A stretch of DNA of 64,000 bases, from positions 1-64,000 of the forward strand of contig SVIZ01000009.1 in the NCBI GenBank assembly GCA_015069205.1, written 5' to 3'. The notes below the pieces were generated by a model, which searched no databases, had not been told where the DNA came from, and saw nothing but the letters and a program-made list of their open reading frames with translations. The translations under genes and the position numbers were made by a program. Shown one piece after another: positions 8,933 through 16,533 of the stretch. This DNA comes from Oscillospiraceae bacterium. Its GTDB lineage: Bacteria; Bacillota; Clostridia; Saccharofermentanales; Saccharofermentanaceae. Each line of letters opens with the position of its first letter. Within the stretch, counting starts at the first letter, position 1.

Positions 8933-10362
8933 AATGCCATACCTCCTCCGGCCTCTTTATCCTGGCCGCGCAGGATTCCCATTGTTATGAGAACGAATAT
9001 GAGGAGGAGCAGTGACAGAACGTTGCCCGCCTGATTGTATGTCGTACTTTCATTTAAGATGAAGTTCTGGACGGTGTTGCCAATCGTCGTTTTCGAGCCC
9101 TCGTTAAGGATATCGGGGATCATGTAGAACGTCAGCGAAGGCATGAATACCATCTGGATACCTGAGATGACGCCCGGCAATGACAGAGGGAATGTGACCT
9201 TGAAGAACGTCTGGGCCTTGGTCGCGCCGAGGTCGTATGCAGCCTCCGATAAGCTGTCGTCGAGCTTAACGAGCACGGAGTAAAGAGGCAGGATCATGAA
9301 CGGCAGGAAGTCATTTGTCATGACGAGCTTCGTGATGATGTCTGCAAATACTTCGTTCTTAAGGAACATGATAGGCGCGTCGATAAGACCGATCTGCTGG
9401 AATACCGTGTTGAATACGCCGGTCTCGCTGAAGAATGCACGCCACGCGTAAGTCCTGAGCATCGTGTTCATCCACATCGGCAATACGAAAAGCATGAGAA
9501 GTCTGGATCCGCTCTGTCTCTTGAGCTTGGATCTTCTCGCAAGGATATAGCTTGCCGGATAGCCCAGAAGGAGGCATCCGATCGTCGTCCAGACCGCATA
9601 ATCGAGGCTTCTTAAGAAGATCGAAAAGTATTCCTGCAAAGTAACGTCAATGCCGTAGAATCTGGTCGTGACGGTCTTGTTCTGGAAAAGGACCTGGAAT
9701 CCTGCCGTAGTGAATTCATATCCGCCACCTGCTGCCTTCTTGAAGAAAGCTCTGAAGAGGATGAGGATCAGAGGCAGGATGGTAAATACAACGATCCATG
9801 CAATGTAAGGATATGCAAAGATCTTGTAGTTCATCTTGAGATTCAAAGCACCGTAAAGGCATGCTGCCGCACCGATGAAGAGCACGATTACCAAGAGGTT
9901 GCCTGCAAAAGACTGTGCGACATAAAGCCTCTGGGGTGTTAAGTCATTGCTCCTGATCATCTCTTCGGAGACCATCTTGGACAGCGTGATGACATGGCAT
10001 GCCGCGCGTCCGATGAAGAGCACCAGAACGCTGAAATAACCGATCTTTCTCTTCTTGCTTGAGTTGTAGTAGAACGGATAGCTGAGAGAAAGCGTAAGCG
10101 CTGCAACTGCGAGCACGATCGTTATTACAAATGCCCATGCTGCAAAGCTCTGGAAATTAAGATCTACGGAGCCGCTCCTGATCCTGGTGAAGACCCTCGG
10201 ATTTAAAAGGAGCGAGAAAAGTGAGTATGTACGGTAAGGCACATACTGCACGAATAATTCAAACATCGGAATGAAGATGCTTGCAAATGAGTAGAGGGCA
10301 GCGAAGATCATGACAAACGCATGAACCGGCATAACCTTTAATCTGGCTTTGAGTTCAGTCAT
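8929..10362 (-). CDS. potB: Polyamine ABC transporter permease PotB with extra N-terminal membrane domain
   Basis: The C-terminal 295 residues are a normal PotB. They start near YIAWIVVFTILPLILILFRAF and include MWMNTMLRTYAWRAFF and the ABC-docking loop EAAYDLGATKAQTFFKVTFPL. Before them lie about 180 residues with four predicted membrane spans (about 14-37, 72-96, 107-127, 151-172), which usual PotB proteins of roughly 275-300 residues lack. There is no internal stop or frame change, so this is a true fusion or extension. ATG 10362 shares its A with the potA stop (TAATG). The role of the extra domain is unknown. Confidence 0.9.
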   Translation of the reverse strand: MTELKARLKVMPVHAFVMIFAALYSFASIFIPMFELFVQYVPYRTYSLFSLLLNPRVFTRIRSGSVDLNFQSFAAWAFVITIVLAVAALTLSLSYPFYYNSSKKRKIGYFSVLVLFIGRAACHVITLSKMVSEEMIRSNDLTPQRLYVAQSFAGNLLVIVLFIGAAACLYGALNLKMNYKIFAYPYIAWIVVFTILPLILILFRAFFKKAAGGGYEFTTAGFQVLFQNKTVTTRFYGIDVTLQEYFSIFLRSLDYAVWTTIGCLLLGYPASYILARRSKLKRQSGSRLLMLFVLPMWMNTMLRTYAWRAFFSETGVFNTVFQQIGLIDAPIMFLKNEVFADIITKLVMTNDFLPFMILPLYSVLVKLDDSLSEAAYDLGATKAQTFFKVTFPLSLPGVISGIQMVFMPSLTFYMIPDILNEGSKTTIGNTVQNFILNESTTYNQAGNVLSLLLLIFVLITMGILRGQDKEAGGGMAL

Positions 10363-11621
10363 TAGTCCTCTTTCTCAACCTCTGCACTTTCTTCAGCGTC
10401 TTCGTCTTTTTTGATATCTGCTTCCTCGACGACATTCTCGCCGATGCTGTTAGACTTTGCTTCCTTTGCCTCGCTGCTCTCTTCTGCTGCCTGGTGCTTG
10501 ATGCCGAAGCTGCCGAATTCAGGCGAGAGCTCTGATCTTCTCATGATCTGGATATCGTCGGGATCAACGTAAAGACCGACTCTGCTTCCTACTGCAGAAG
10601 GGTCAACGTTCTGTACGAGCCACTCGATGCCGTCATCGGATCTAACGATCATCTCGTAGTGAACGCCCTTGAATACGAGGGACTCAACCGTTCCGTTGAT
10701 CCTGCCTTCAGCCTCTTCGTCTACATAGAAGTCCTCAGGTCTGATAACGACGTCGACAAGATTTGCGATGCCTTCCGTGAATTCCGGGAAAAGCGGGTCG
10801 ACGCACTTGAACGTGATGCCGCTTGAAAGAACGACTTCATTGTCCTTCTTCATGGTGCCCGCAACGATATTGGATTCGCCGATAAAGTCAGCGACATATG
10901 CGTTCTTGGGTTCATTGTAGATATCGATCGGTGTGCCGATCTGCTGGATGACGCCGTCCTTCATGACTATGATCGTGTCGGACATCGTGAGCGCCTCTTC
11001 CTGGTCGTGCGTAACGTAAACGAAAGTGATGCCGAGTTCTCTCTGCATCTCCTTAAGCTCGATCTGCATCTCCTTACGCATCTTGAGGTCCAGAGCGCCC
11101 AAAGGCTCGTCCAGAAGAAGGATCCTCGGGCGGTTAACGATGGCTCTTGCGATGGCAACTCTCTGCATCTGTCCGCCGGAGAGCTGGTCGATATATCTCT
11201 CGCCATAGTTATTAAGTCCTACTGTTTCCAGCGCCTTGTTAACTCTCTGCTCGATCTCCTTTTTATTTACCTTCTTGATCTTGAGTCCGAATGCCACGTT
11301 ATCGAAAACATTGAGGTGCGGGAACAAAGCATATCTCTGGAATACGGTATTGATGTTGCGCTTATTGGCAGGAACGCTCTTTAAGTCCTTGCCTTCGAAG
11401 TTCACGATGCCGGAATCGGCTGTCTCAAATCCTGCGATGATACGGAGCGTCGTGGACTTACCGCATCCGGAAGGTCCGAGAAGCGTAATGAATTCGTTGT
11501 TTCTTATATAGAAAGTTATATTCTTTAACACCTTTGTGCCGTCAAAGCTCTTGCACAGATCTTTGATCTCAATGATGTGCTCGCTGCCTGTATCGTCCGG
11601 AAGGATCTGGTTATATGCCAT
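10362..11621 (-). CDS. potA: Polyamine ABC transporter ATPase PotA
   Basis: Cytoplasmic ATPase of the polyamine importer. It shows Walker A (GPSGCGKST), Q-loop (TVFQRYALFPH), signature LSGGQMQR, Walker B ILLLDEPLGALD and the switch His in VTHDQEEA. A C-terminal TOBE-type beta domain (about 280-375) follows. The last 45 residues form an acidic, low-complexity tail (EESSEAKEAK..., EESAEVEKED), which is unusual and of unknown purpose. AAAGGGG lies upstream of ATG 11621. The gene follows the regulator by 41 bases. Confidence 0.95.
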   Translation of the reverse strand: MAYNQILPDDTGSEHIIEIKDLCKSFDGTKVLKNITFYIRNNEFITLLGPSGCGKSTTLRIIAGFETADSGIVNFEGKDLKSVPANKRNINTVFQRYALFPHLNVFDNVAFGLKIKKVNKKEIEQRVNKALETVGLNNYGERYIDQLSGGQMQRVAIARAIVNRPRILLLDEPLGALDLKMRKEMQIELKEMQRELGITFVYVTHDQEEALTMSDTIIVMKDGVIQQIGTPIDIYNEPKNAYVADFIGESNIVAGTMKKDNEVVLSSGITFKCVDPLFPEFTEGIANLVDVVIRPEDFYVDEEAEGRINGTVESLVFKGVHYEMIVRSDDGIEWLVQNVDPSAVGSRVGLYVDPDDIQIMRRSELSPEFGSFGIKHQAAEESSEAKEAKSNSIGENVVEEADIKKDEDAEESAEVEKED

Positions 11622-11662
11622 TTATCTTTACCCCTTTAGGAAAATCTGTCGGTGATCGTTTC

Positions 11663-12202
11663 TCAAAAACTCGGCGGCGAAGAGATCCATATTGCTTTCG
11701 CCTGACGGCCGGTGTTGTTCTCAAGGAAGTGGGGCTTGTCGCATTCAAGATAAAAGCTCTCGCCCTTCTTAACCTGATGTCTTTCTTCGTCAATGACCAC
11801 GGTTATCGTGCCTTCCAACACATATCCGAACTCTTCGCCCTCGTGGGGATTATCCGGATAAGTCGAACCGCCGGGTTCGATAGTGACAAGGATCGGCTCC
11901 ATCTCATTCTTCTGTGCGTTGGGGATGAGCCAGCAGATCTCGTTCTTTAATTCCTGATCCTGCTTTACCGAGAAGTCATCCTTGCCGAAAACGACTCTCT
12001 GGCCTGACTCTTCCTTGAAGAAGTGGGCGAAATCAGTTCCGACTGCATTAAGGATGTTCTCAAGGGTCGCAATTGAAGGAGATGTCTTATCACTCTCCAG
12101 AAGCGAGATAAAACCCTTGGAAAGCTCGCATCTGTCTGCGAGTTCTTCCTGGGTGAGACCCTTTTGTAACCTGAGATTTTTGATCTTTGATCCGATTTCC
12201 AT
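11663..12202 (-). CDS. XRE-cupin transcriptional regulator of the pot operon
   Basis: About 179 residues. An N-terminal helix-turn-helix of the XRE type (GSKIKNLRLQKGLTQEELADRCELSKGFIS) is followed by a C-terminal cupin (EPGGSTYPDNPHEGEEFGYVLEG, ending ECDKPHFLENNTG). This is the PuuR-like layout, where the cupin is thought to sense a small ligand, here plausibly a polyamine. The track start at 12238 adds 12 residues; ATG 12202 (MEIGSKIK) fits the family. It is the first gene of the pot operon and lies just downstream of four copies of a short repeat, so self-regulation is likely. Repressor or activator is not known. Confidence 0.88.
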   Translation of the reverse strand: MEIGSKIKNLRLQKGLTQEELADRCELSKGFISLLESDKTSPSIATLENILNAVGTDFAHFFKEESGQRVVFGKDDFSVKQDQELKNEICWLIPNAQKNEMEPILVTIEPGGSTYPDNPHEGEEFGYVLEGTITVVIDEERHQVKKGESFYLECDKPHFLENNTGRQAKAIWISSPPSF

Positions 12203-12215
12203 AGCCTTGCCTGTC

Positions 12216-12301
12216 CTAAACCAAGAGTTTACTGACACTAAACCAATAATGTGCGTGATTATACACTCCGCTAAACCCCGTGTAAAGTATTTCTAAACCA
12301 A
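12216..12301 (-). promoter_or_regulatory. Four phased TTGGTTTAG operators around the pot promoter
   Basis: CTAAACCAA occurs at 12216-12224, 12238-12246 and 12293-12301, and CTAAACCCC at 12271-12279, all in one orientation. Start-to-start steps are 22, 33 and 22 bp, all multiples of 11. Copies lie above the -35, between -35 and -10, and below the start site, so a protein could bind one face of the helix. The obvious candidate is the adjacent XRE-cupin regulator. Confidence 0.75.
12258..12286 (-). promoter_or_regulatory. Sigma-A promoter of the pot operon
   Basis: On the minus strand TTTACA (12286-12281), a 17-base spacer and TATAAT (12263-12258). The spacer contains one operator copy. The expected start is near 12251, about 50 bases before the regulator ATG. 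Confidence 0.85.
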
Positions 12302-12400
12302 AGAAGAACCGTTTTTGCAATTTGTACTAAAACTTTTCGAAAACTTGCCTATCTGCACAAATCTGTCCTCAAAAAACGGCGTGTGATAAGTCAAAATGTC

Positions 12401-12428
12401 TTGAAAAAAATGACAAGCCACGTATAAT
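12401..12428 (+). promoter_or_regulatory. Sigma-A promoter of the coiled-coil protein gene
   Basis: TTGAAA (12401-12406), 16-base spacer, TATAAT (12423-12428), about 60 bases before ATG 12490. The 12302-12400 stretch upstream holds nothing else recognised. Confidence 0.7.
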
Positions 12429-12489
12429 AAATAAAGTAATGAGAATTAACAAAATCTTTACAAAAGCTTGACATTCGGGGGGCACAGGG

Positions 12490-13845
12490 ATGGCAAACAT
12501 TTTGGGTAACGTATTTAAAGGTAAAGACAGCATGAACGGCGGCCTTGCTACTCAGGGTGCCGGACAGTCTAATGTTCAGCCGAACGTCAGACCTTCCGGC
12601 AATGTTGTTAACCTTCAGACATCCGGACGTTCTGGTAGCAGCACACACACTGCATCCAATTCTGCTGCCGCTCAGCTCGCAAGAGAGCGTGCTGAAGCTG
12701 CTAAGGCTCAGATCGAGATGCGTAAAGCTGCAGAAGCAAGACGTAAGGAAGAGCAGAAAGGCGAATCCGATAAGAACGGAATTACTCCTGTCGGATTAAA
12801 ACCTCCGATCAAGCGTCCTAAGTCTGCATCAGTTAACCATGCGCAGTACATCGCAGAAGTCAAAGAATCAGGCACAGCCGAGGGCAAGCCTGTTGTTGAG
12901 CGCGAGCGTGAGCGTGTAACACCTCAGCCGGCAAGAAGTGCTGCACAGTCAGCATTGGCTCTTGCCCAGTCTGTTGCTCTCAGAGCTCAGAATGAAGAAC
13001 GCCGTGCAAGCCAGAAGGCAAAAGCCGCCACAGCTAAGGTTGTTGAGTGCAGAAGCGCAGTAACAGCTGCCGAAGAAGCACTCCTTACGGCACGTAAGGC
13101 TGAGGAAGCTACGATCACCAAGGAAAACATCGCCAAGGAAGCAACACTTGCTGCAGTCAAGCGTGCTGAAGAAGCAAGACAGGCTGCAAACAAGGCTGAA
13201 GAACTCGCAAGAGCAGCTGTTGCAAAGGCTGAAGAAGAAGAGAAGGCTGCTGCCGCTCTCACAGCTGAAGAAGCTAAGATCACAGAGCGCAGAAAGGCTG
13301 ATGAGAGAGCAAGAGTCGAAGCCGAGAAGGTTGAGATGGATTCCAAGGCTGCAGTTATCACTGCAACAAAGGAAGAAGAAGTTGCTTCCGCTGAATATGA
13401 AGCTGCCAAGCTCGCACTTGCCAAGGCTCAGGAAGATCTCGATTCCGCAAACCAGATGAAGGCCGAAGAAGATGCACGTATCGCTGCAGAGAAGGCCGAG
13501 AAGGAAGCACGCCTCGCCGCGGAGAAGGCTATCGAAGAAGCAAGACTTGCTGCTGCCAAGGCTGAAGAAGCAAGACAGGCTGCTCTCCTCGCAGAAGAAA
13601 AGGCTAAGGCTGCTGCTGCCAAGGCTGAGGAAGAAGCACGTATCGCTGCTGCAAAGGCTGAAGAGATCGCTAAGCTCAGAGCTGCTGCAGGCATCGTTGA
13701 TCCTGCACCTGCAAAGCCTGTTGAGACAGCTGTTAGTGAACCTGCATCTGCTGCACCCGCGGCCAGCGAAGCACCTATGAGACCCGCTGTCAGACCGGGA
13801 TCTGAGGCTGCTCCCACAAGACCTGCTGCAAAGCCTGCAGTCTGA
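12490..13845 (+). CDS. Ala/Glu/Lys-rich coiled-coil protein of unknown function
   Basis: A 451-residue protein with no signal peptide or membrane span. Residues 1-60 are Gly/Asn/Ser-rich, 60-170 mixed and basic. About 160-405 form a long helix of repeated blocks such as AAKAEEEARIAAAKAEE and RLAAEKAIEEARLAAAKAEEARQAA, and the end is Ala/Pro-rich (PASAAPAASEAP). The middle resembles TolA-type stalks or other alanine-rich coiled coils, but nothing ties it to Tol. It has its own promoter and terminator. The GGGGGGCACAGGG before the ATG is an atypical ribosome site. It might be a cytoplasmic scaffold, which is inference only. Confidence 0.75.
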   Translation: MANILGNVFKGKDSMNGGLATQGAGQSNVQPNVRPSGNVVNLQTSGRSGSSTHTASNSAAAQLARERAEAAKAQIEMRKAAEARRKEEQKGESDKNGITPVGLKPPIKRPKSASVNHAQYIAEVKESGTAEGKPVVERERERVTPQPARSAAQSALALAQSVALRAQNEERRASQKAKAATAKVVECRSAVTAAEEALLTARKAEEATITKENIAKEATLAAVKRAEEARQAANKAEELARAAVAKAEEEEKAAAALTAEEAKITERRKADERARVEAEKVEMDSKAAVITATKEEEVASAEYEAAKLALAKAQEDLDSANQMKAEEDARIAAEKAEKEARLAAEKAIEEARLAAAKAEEARQAALLAEEKAKAAAAKAEEEARIAAAKAEEIAKLRAAAGIVDPAPAKPVETAVSEPASAAPAASEAPMRPAVRPGSEAAPTRPAAKPAV

Positions 13846-13870
13846 TCTTTAATCACAATCGCAATGTTAA

Positions 13871-13896
13871 CGGGGTGTCTCAAGCGAGGCACCCCG
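13871..13896. terminator. Terminator between convergent genes
   Basis: CGGGGTGTCTC-AAGC-GAGGCACCCCG is an 11-bp stem with one G-U pair, followed by AATTATTTAT on the plus strand. It can serve the coiled-coil gene and perhaps the convergent lipoprotein gene. Its stem matches the type seen at 19161 and 27462. Confidence 0.8.
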
Positions 13897-13945
13897 AATT
13901 ATTTATATCTTTAGTTTTCCGCCTGGTTTTCGATGCCCGAAAACA

Positions 13946-16432
13946 TCATCCTCTCTCGTCCAGCACCTTCTGTACTCTGTCCTGTGCGATAGCGATTACA
14001 TCTTCAAGGCTCTTCTGACCCATGAAGTATGCGGGCATCTCTTCGATCAGGATCAGGTTTATCGTTGCATCCGGTGCGTAGATCCTTGAGCAGTTCTGAA
14101 TGTTATTCTCCATGTCGGTTATGTTCTTATCACTGAATACCATTCCGTTGTTGGCAGGTCTTCCGGTGAGTTCATCGTAACCGAAAATGTCATATCCGCC
14201 GTCGCCGTTATAGTATTCGACGGCTTTGGCCGCTCCCTGTCTGAATGCATCGCGGCTGAGCACGAAATCGTCGTTCATGGCAAGTTCAAGCTGGACTTCA
14301 TCTGACAAGAGGATCTTTATGAATTCACCGCATGCATCGATGTTTTCGGCCTGAGCAGAGACTGCGACTGATGTATCAAGGGTAAACATGGGGCCGCGTC
14401 CGTCAGCCGAAGGCAGACCTAAGATAGCCGTGCAATCTTTTCCAGCTGCCAGTGTAAAAATATAATCGGACATGCTGCCACAGGTGACGTAAGCTGCTAT
14501 ATCACTGCCGTCAACGACCTTGTCTCCCTTTACCGGTGCGACGGCAACAACATCCACTACAGGCGCAACTATAGGTTCGCTTCCGTATATATAAGCTTCG
14601 TTATATTCATCGTAGTAGCTGTTGCTCCAGGATCTGGCACTCTCGGGAACGTTGTCCTTTACGAATCCGGCCAGGGCAGCAAATTCGGGTCCCGTGAAAT
14701 CCGCCTTGCCGTCAGATATGAACTTGTCGCTCATGGAGCTGAATATCCTCGCGAAATAATAAGCCTGTCCGACAGGTATTACGTCATCTCCGTTCAGGAC
14801 GTCGTAAAGGAAGTCCTCATATTCGGAAGTGGTGAATCCGATGCCGGATGCACCCGCATAGGAAGGCGATGTCTGGATGCCGTTGATCATGTAAGTTACG
14901 GGCAGCTGATAGAGCTTTCCGTCGACCCTGGCGCCGTCAATTATGTTCGTAAAATATCTTGAAGAATCAAGATCTGCCACATAAGGAGAGAGATCTGCAA
15001 GATAGTTCGGATTGTTGAGCTGGCCGTACTCACCGCAGTTCAACAGGATGTCGGGGCCTTCCCCGTTCATGATGTCGATCGCAAGGTCGTTGCTGATCTT
15101 GGAATTTCCGTTCAGATAATAGGATTCAAAGTCATCTTCACTGTCTATAGATGATGAGAAGTCATAGTAACTGTCGCTGTTATAACGGTCAGTGACTTCG
15201 ATGAAATAATCCGGGCTGAGATCGTTATACTTAATGACCGCATCAGCAACTGTGTCGTCAACATATCCGTCGGGTGCATACAGTTCAAGGACCGTTTTTC
15301 CCGCATGAGGATTGGGCGCTTTAGTCAGCTCAACGACCTTGAACGTGTTGTTATCCGCACTCGAATAAAGTGTCCGGTTATAAGTCTCACCGCAAAGAAG
15401 GATCTTATCGTCGCTGTAATCTGCTATAACGAAATCACACAGATCACTCCTTCTTACGCTGCACCAGCTGAAATTAAAACACATGCCGACAGACTTGTTA
15501 TTCATGTCGATCGACTTGATGCCGGCATTTGTAAGATAGTATGCGGTGCCGTCATCTGCAAAGAAAAATGATTTAATGGTCTCTAACTCGAGCCATTCGT
15601 ATTCCTGACCGTCGACGGCTGTAACATTGCCGCTCGTAAGGTCGACCTCGAAAAACATCCTTCCGGAATCGCCGTTTGCAGGTACGAGCACCGTTGTCTC
15701 AGTTAAAGGAAGAATGATCGCTATGCCGTAAATGCCCTTCCCGGGATCTTCGATCTTCGCAACTTTCTGACTTCCGTCCGGAGCGTTGATCATGAGATTG
15801 TAATAACTTACCTCATCCCACATAAGTTCGGTTTCTATTCTGTACGATCCGATATTATATGTCTGCTCGATACTGTGGCCCTCGACGTCACGGGCATCCA
15901 AAACGGAACCCGTAGCCGGATCAACGCTTACTTCCAAATATGACGCAACATCGGTTACCGGATCGTAGAACACGCCTAAAGCGGAGATCTTACCATCCAT
16001 GTATCTGACGTAATCTATATAGTCCGCGCCTTTAAGAATATCATTCAGGTCGATCGTGTTGACCGTCTGCTTTGTTGCCCTGTCGAGCACTGTTGCCGTG
16101 TATATCGCAAAATCGCTATTGTTGAAATTCTCCCAGTTGAAGTCATCCGGGATCTTATAGTATCCGTTGGTCATGACGACTATGTAATTGTCATCCGAGC
16201 CTGCGCATTGTGAGTAGTACGACTCGATCTCCCTGTTCATGTTAATGGCAGGGATCACTTCAGTGACCTCATTTGAATACCACGGTGACTCAGAAGCGAT
16301 CTTTTCTCCGCTGCGGCTTGCCTCCTCACTGCCCGATTCACCGGCAGGTGTTTTCTTTGTGCATGATGCAAACGGCAGCGACATCGACAGCACTACCAAA
16401 GCGGCAACCGCATTCCTGACCGAAGTCTTCAT
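13946..16432 (-). CDS. Giant lipoprotein with binding-protein-like C-terminal half, copy 1
   Basis: 828 residues. A signal peptide ends in LPFASC (Cys24), then an acidic linker with the motif SGEKIASESPW. The N-terminal half (about 50-380) is made of repeated beta strands, with Tyr/Trp/Asp patterns like a propeller. The C-terminal half resembles extracellular solute-binding proteins (ISNDLAIDIMNGEGPDILL, DLSPYV, KLYQLPVTYMINGIQT, FIKILLSDEVQLELAMNDDFVLSR). No permease or ATPase is next to it, so it may be an orphan receptor. The following gene is a full-length paralogue. Ligand unknown. Confidence 0.75.
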   Translation of the reverse strand: MKTSVRNAVAALVVLSMSLPFASCTKKTPAGESGSEEASRSGEKIASESPWYSNEVTEVIPAINMNREIESYYSQCAGSDDNYIVVMTNGYYKIPDDFNWENFNNSDFAIYTATVLDRATKQTVNTIDLNDILKGADYIDYVRYMDGKISALGVFYDPVTDVASYLEVSVDPATGSVLDARDVEGHSIEQTYNIGSYRIETELMWDEVSYYNLMINAPDGSQKVAKIEDPGKGIYGIAIILPLTETTVLVPANGDSGRMFFEVDLTSGNVTAVDGQEYEWLELETIKSFFFADDGTAYYLTNAGIKSIDMNNKSVGMCFNFSWCSVRRSDLCDFVIADYSDDKILLCGETYNRTLYSSADNNTFKVVELTKAPNPHAGKTVLELYAPDGYVDDTVADAVIKYNDLSPDYFIEVTDRYNSDSYYDFSSSIDSEDDFESYYLNGNSKISNDLAIDIMNGEGPDILLNCGEYGQLNNPNYLADLSPYVADLDSSRYFTNIIDGARVDGKLYQLPVTYMINGIQTSPSYAGASGIGFTTSEYEDFLYDVLNGDDVIPVGQAYYFARIFSSMSDKFISDGKADFTGPEFAALAGFVKDNVPESARSWSNSYYDEYNEAYIYGSEPIVAPVVDVVAVAPVKGDKVVDGSDIAAYVTCGSMSDYIFTLAAGKDCTAILGLPSADGRGPMFTLDTSVAVSAQAENIDACGEFIKILLSDEVQLELAMNDDFVLSRDAFRQGAAKAVEYYNGDGGYDIFGYDELTGRPANNGMVFSDKNITDMENNIQNCSRIYAPDATINLILIEEMPAYFMGQKSLEDVIAIAQDRVQKVLDERG

Positions 16433-16482
16433 CCTATTTTCTCCTTTAACCCCATATATCTATAATCTTCTTTTCTCGAAAA

Positions 16483-16507
16483 TGGCTGCCCATAAATTGA
16501 GCAGCCA
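16483..16507 (-). terminator. Terminator of lipoprotein copy 2
   Basis: On the minus strand TGGCTGC...GCAGCCA forms a 7-bp stem, then TTTTCGAG. It lies between the two lipoprotein genes and suggests they are at least partly separate transcripts. Confidence 0.7.
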
Positions 16508-16533
16508 TAACTTTTCGTGTCAGTTTGAAAGTG

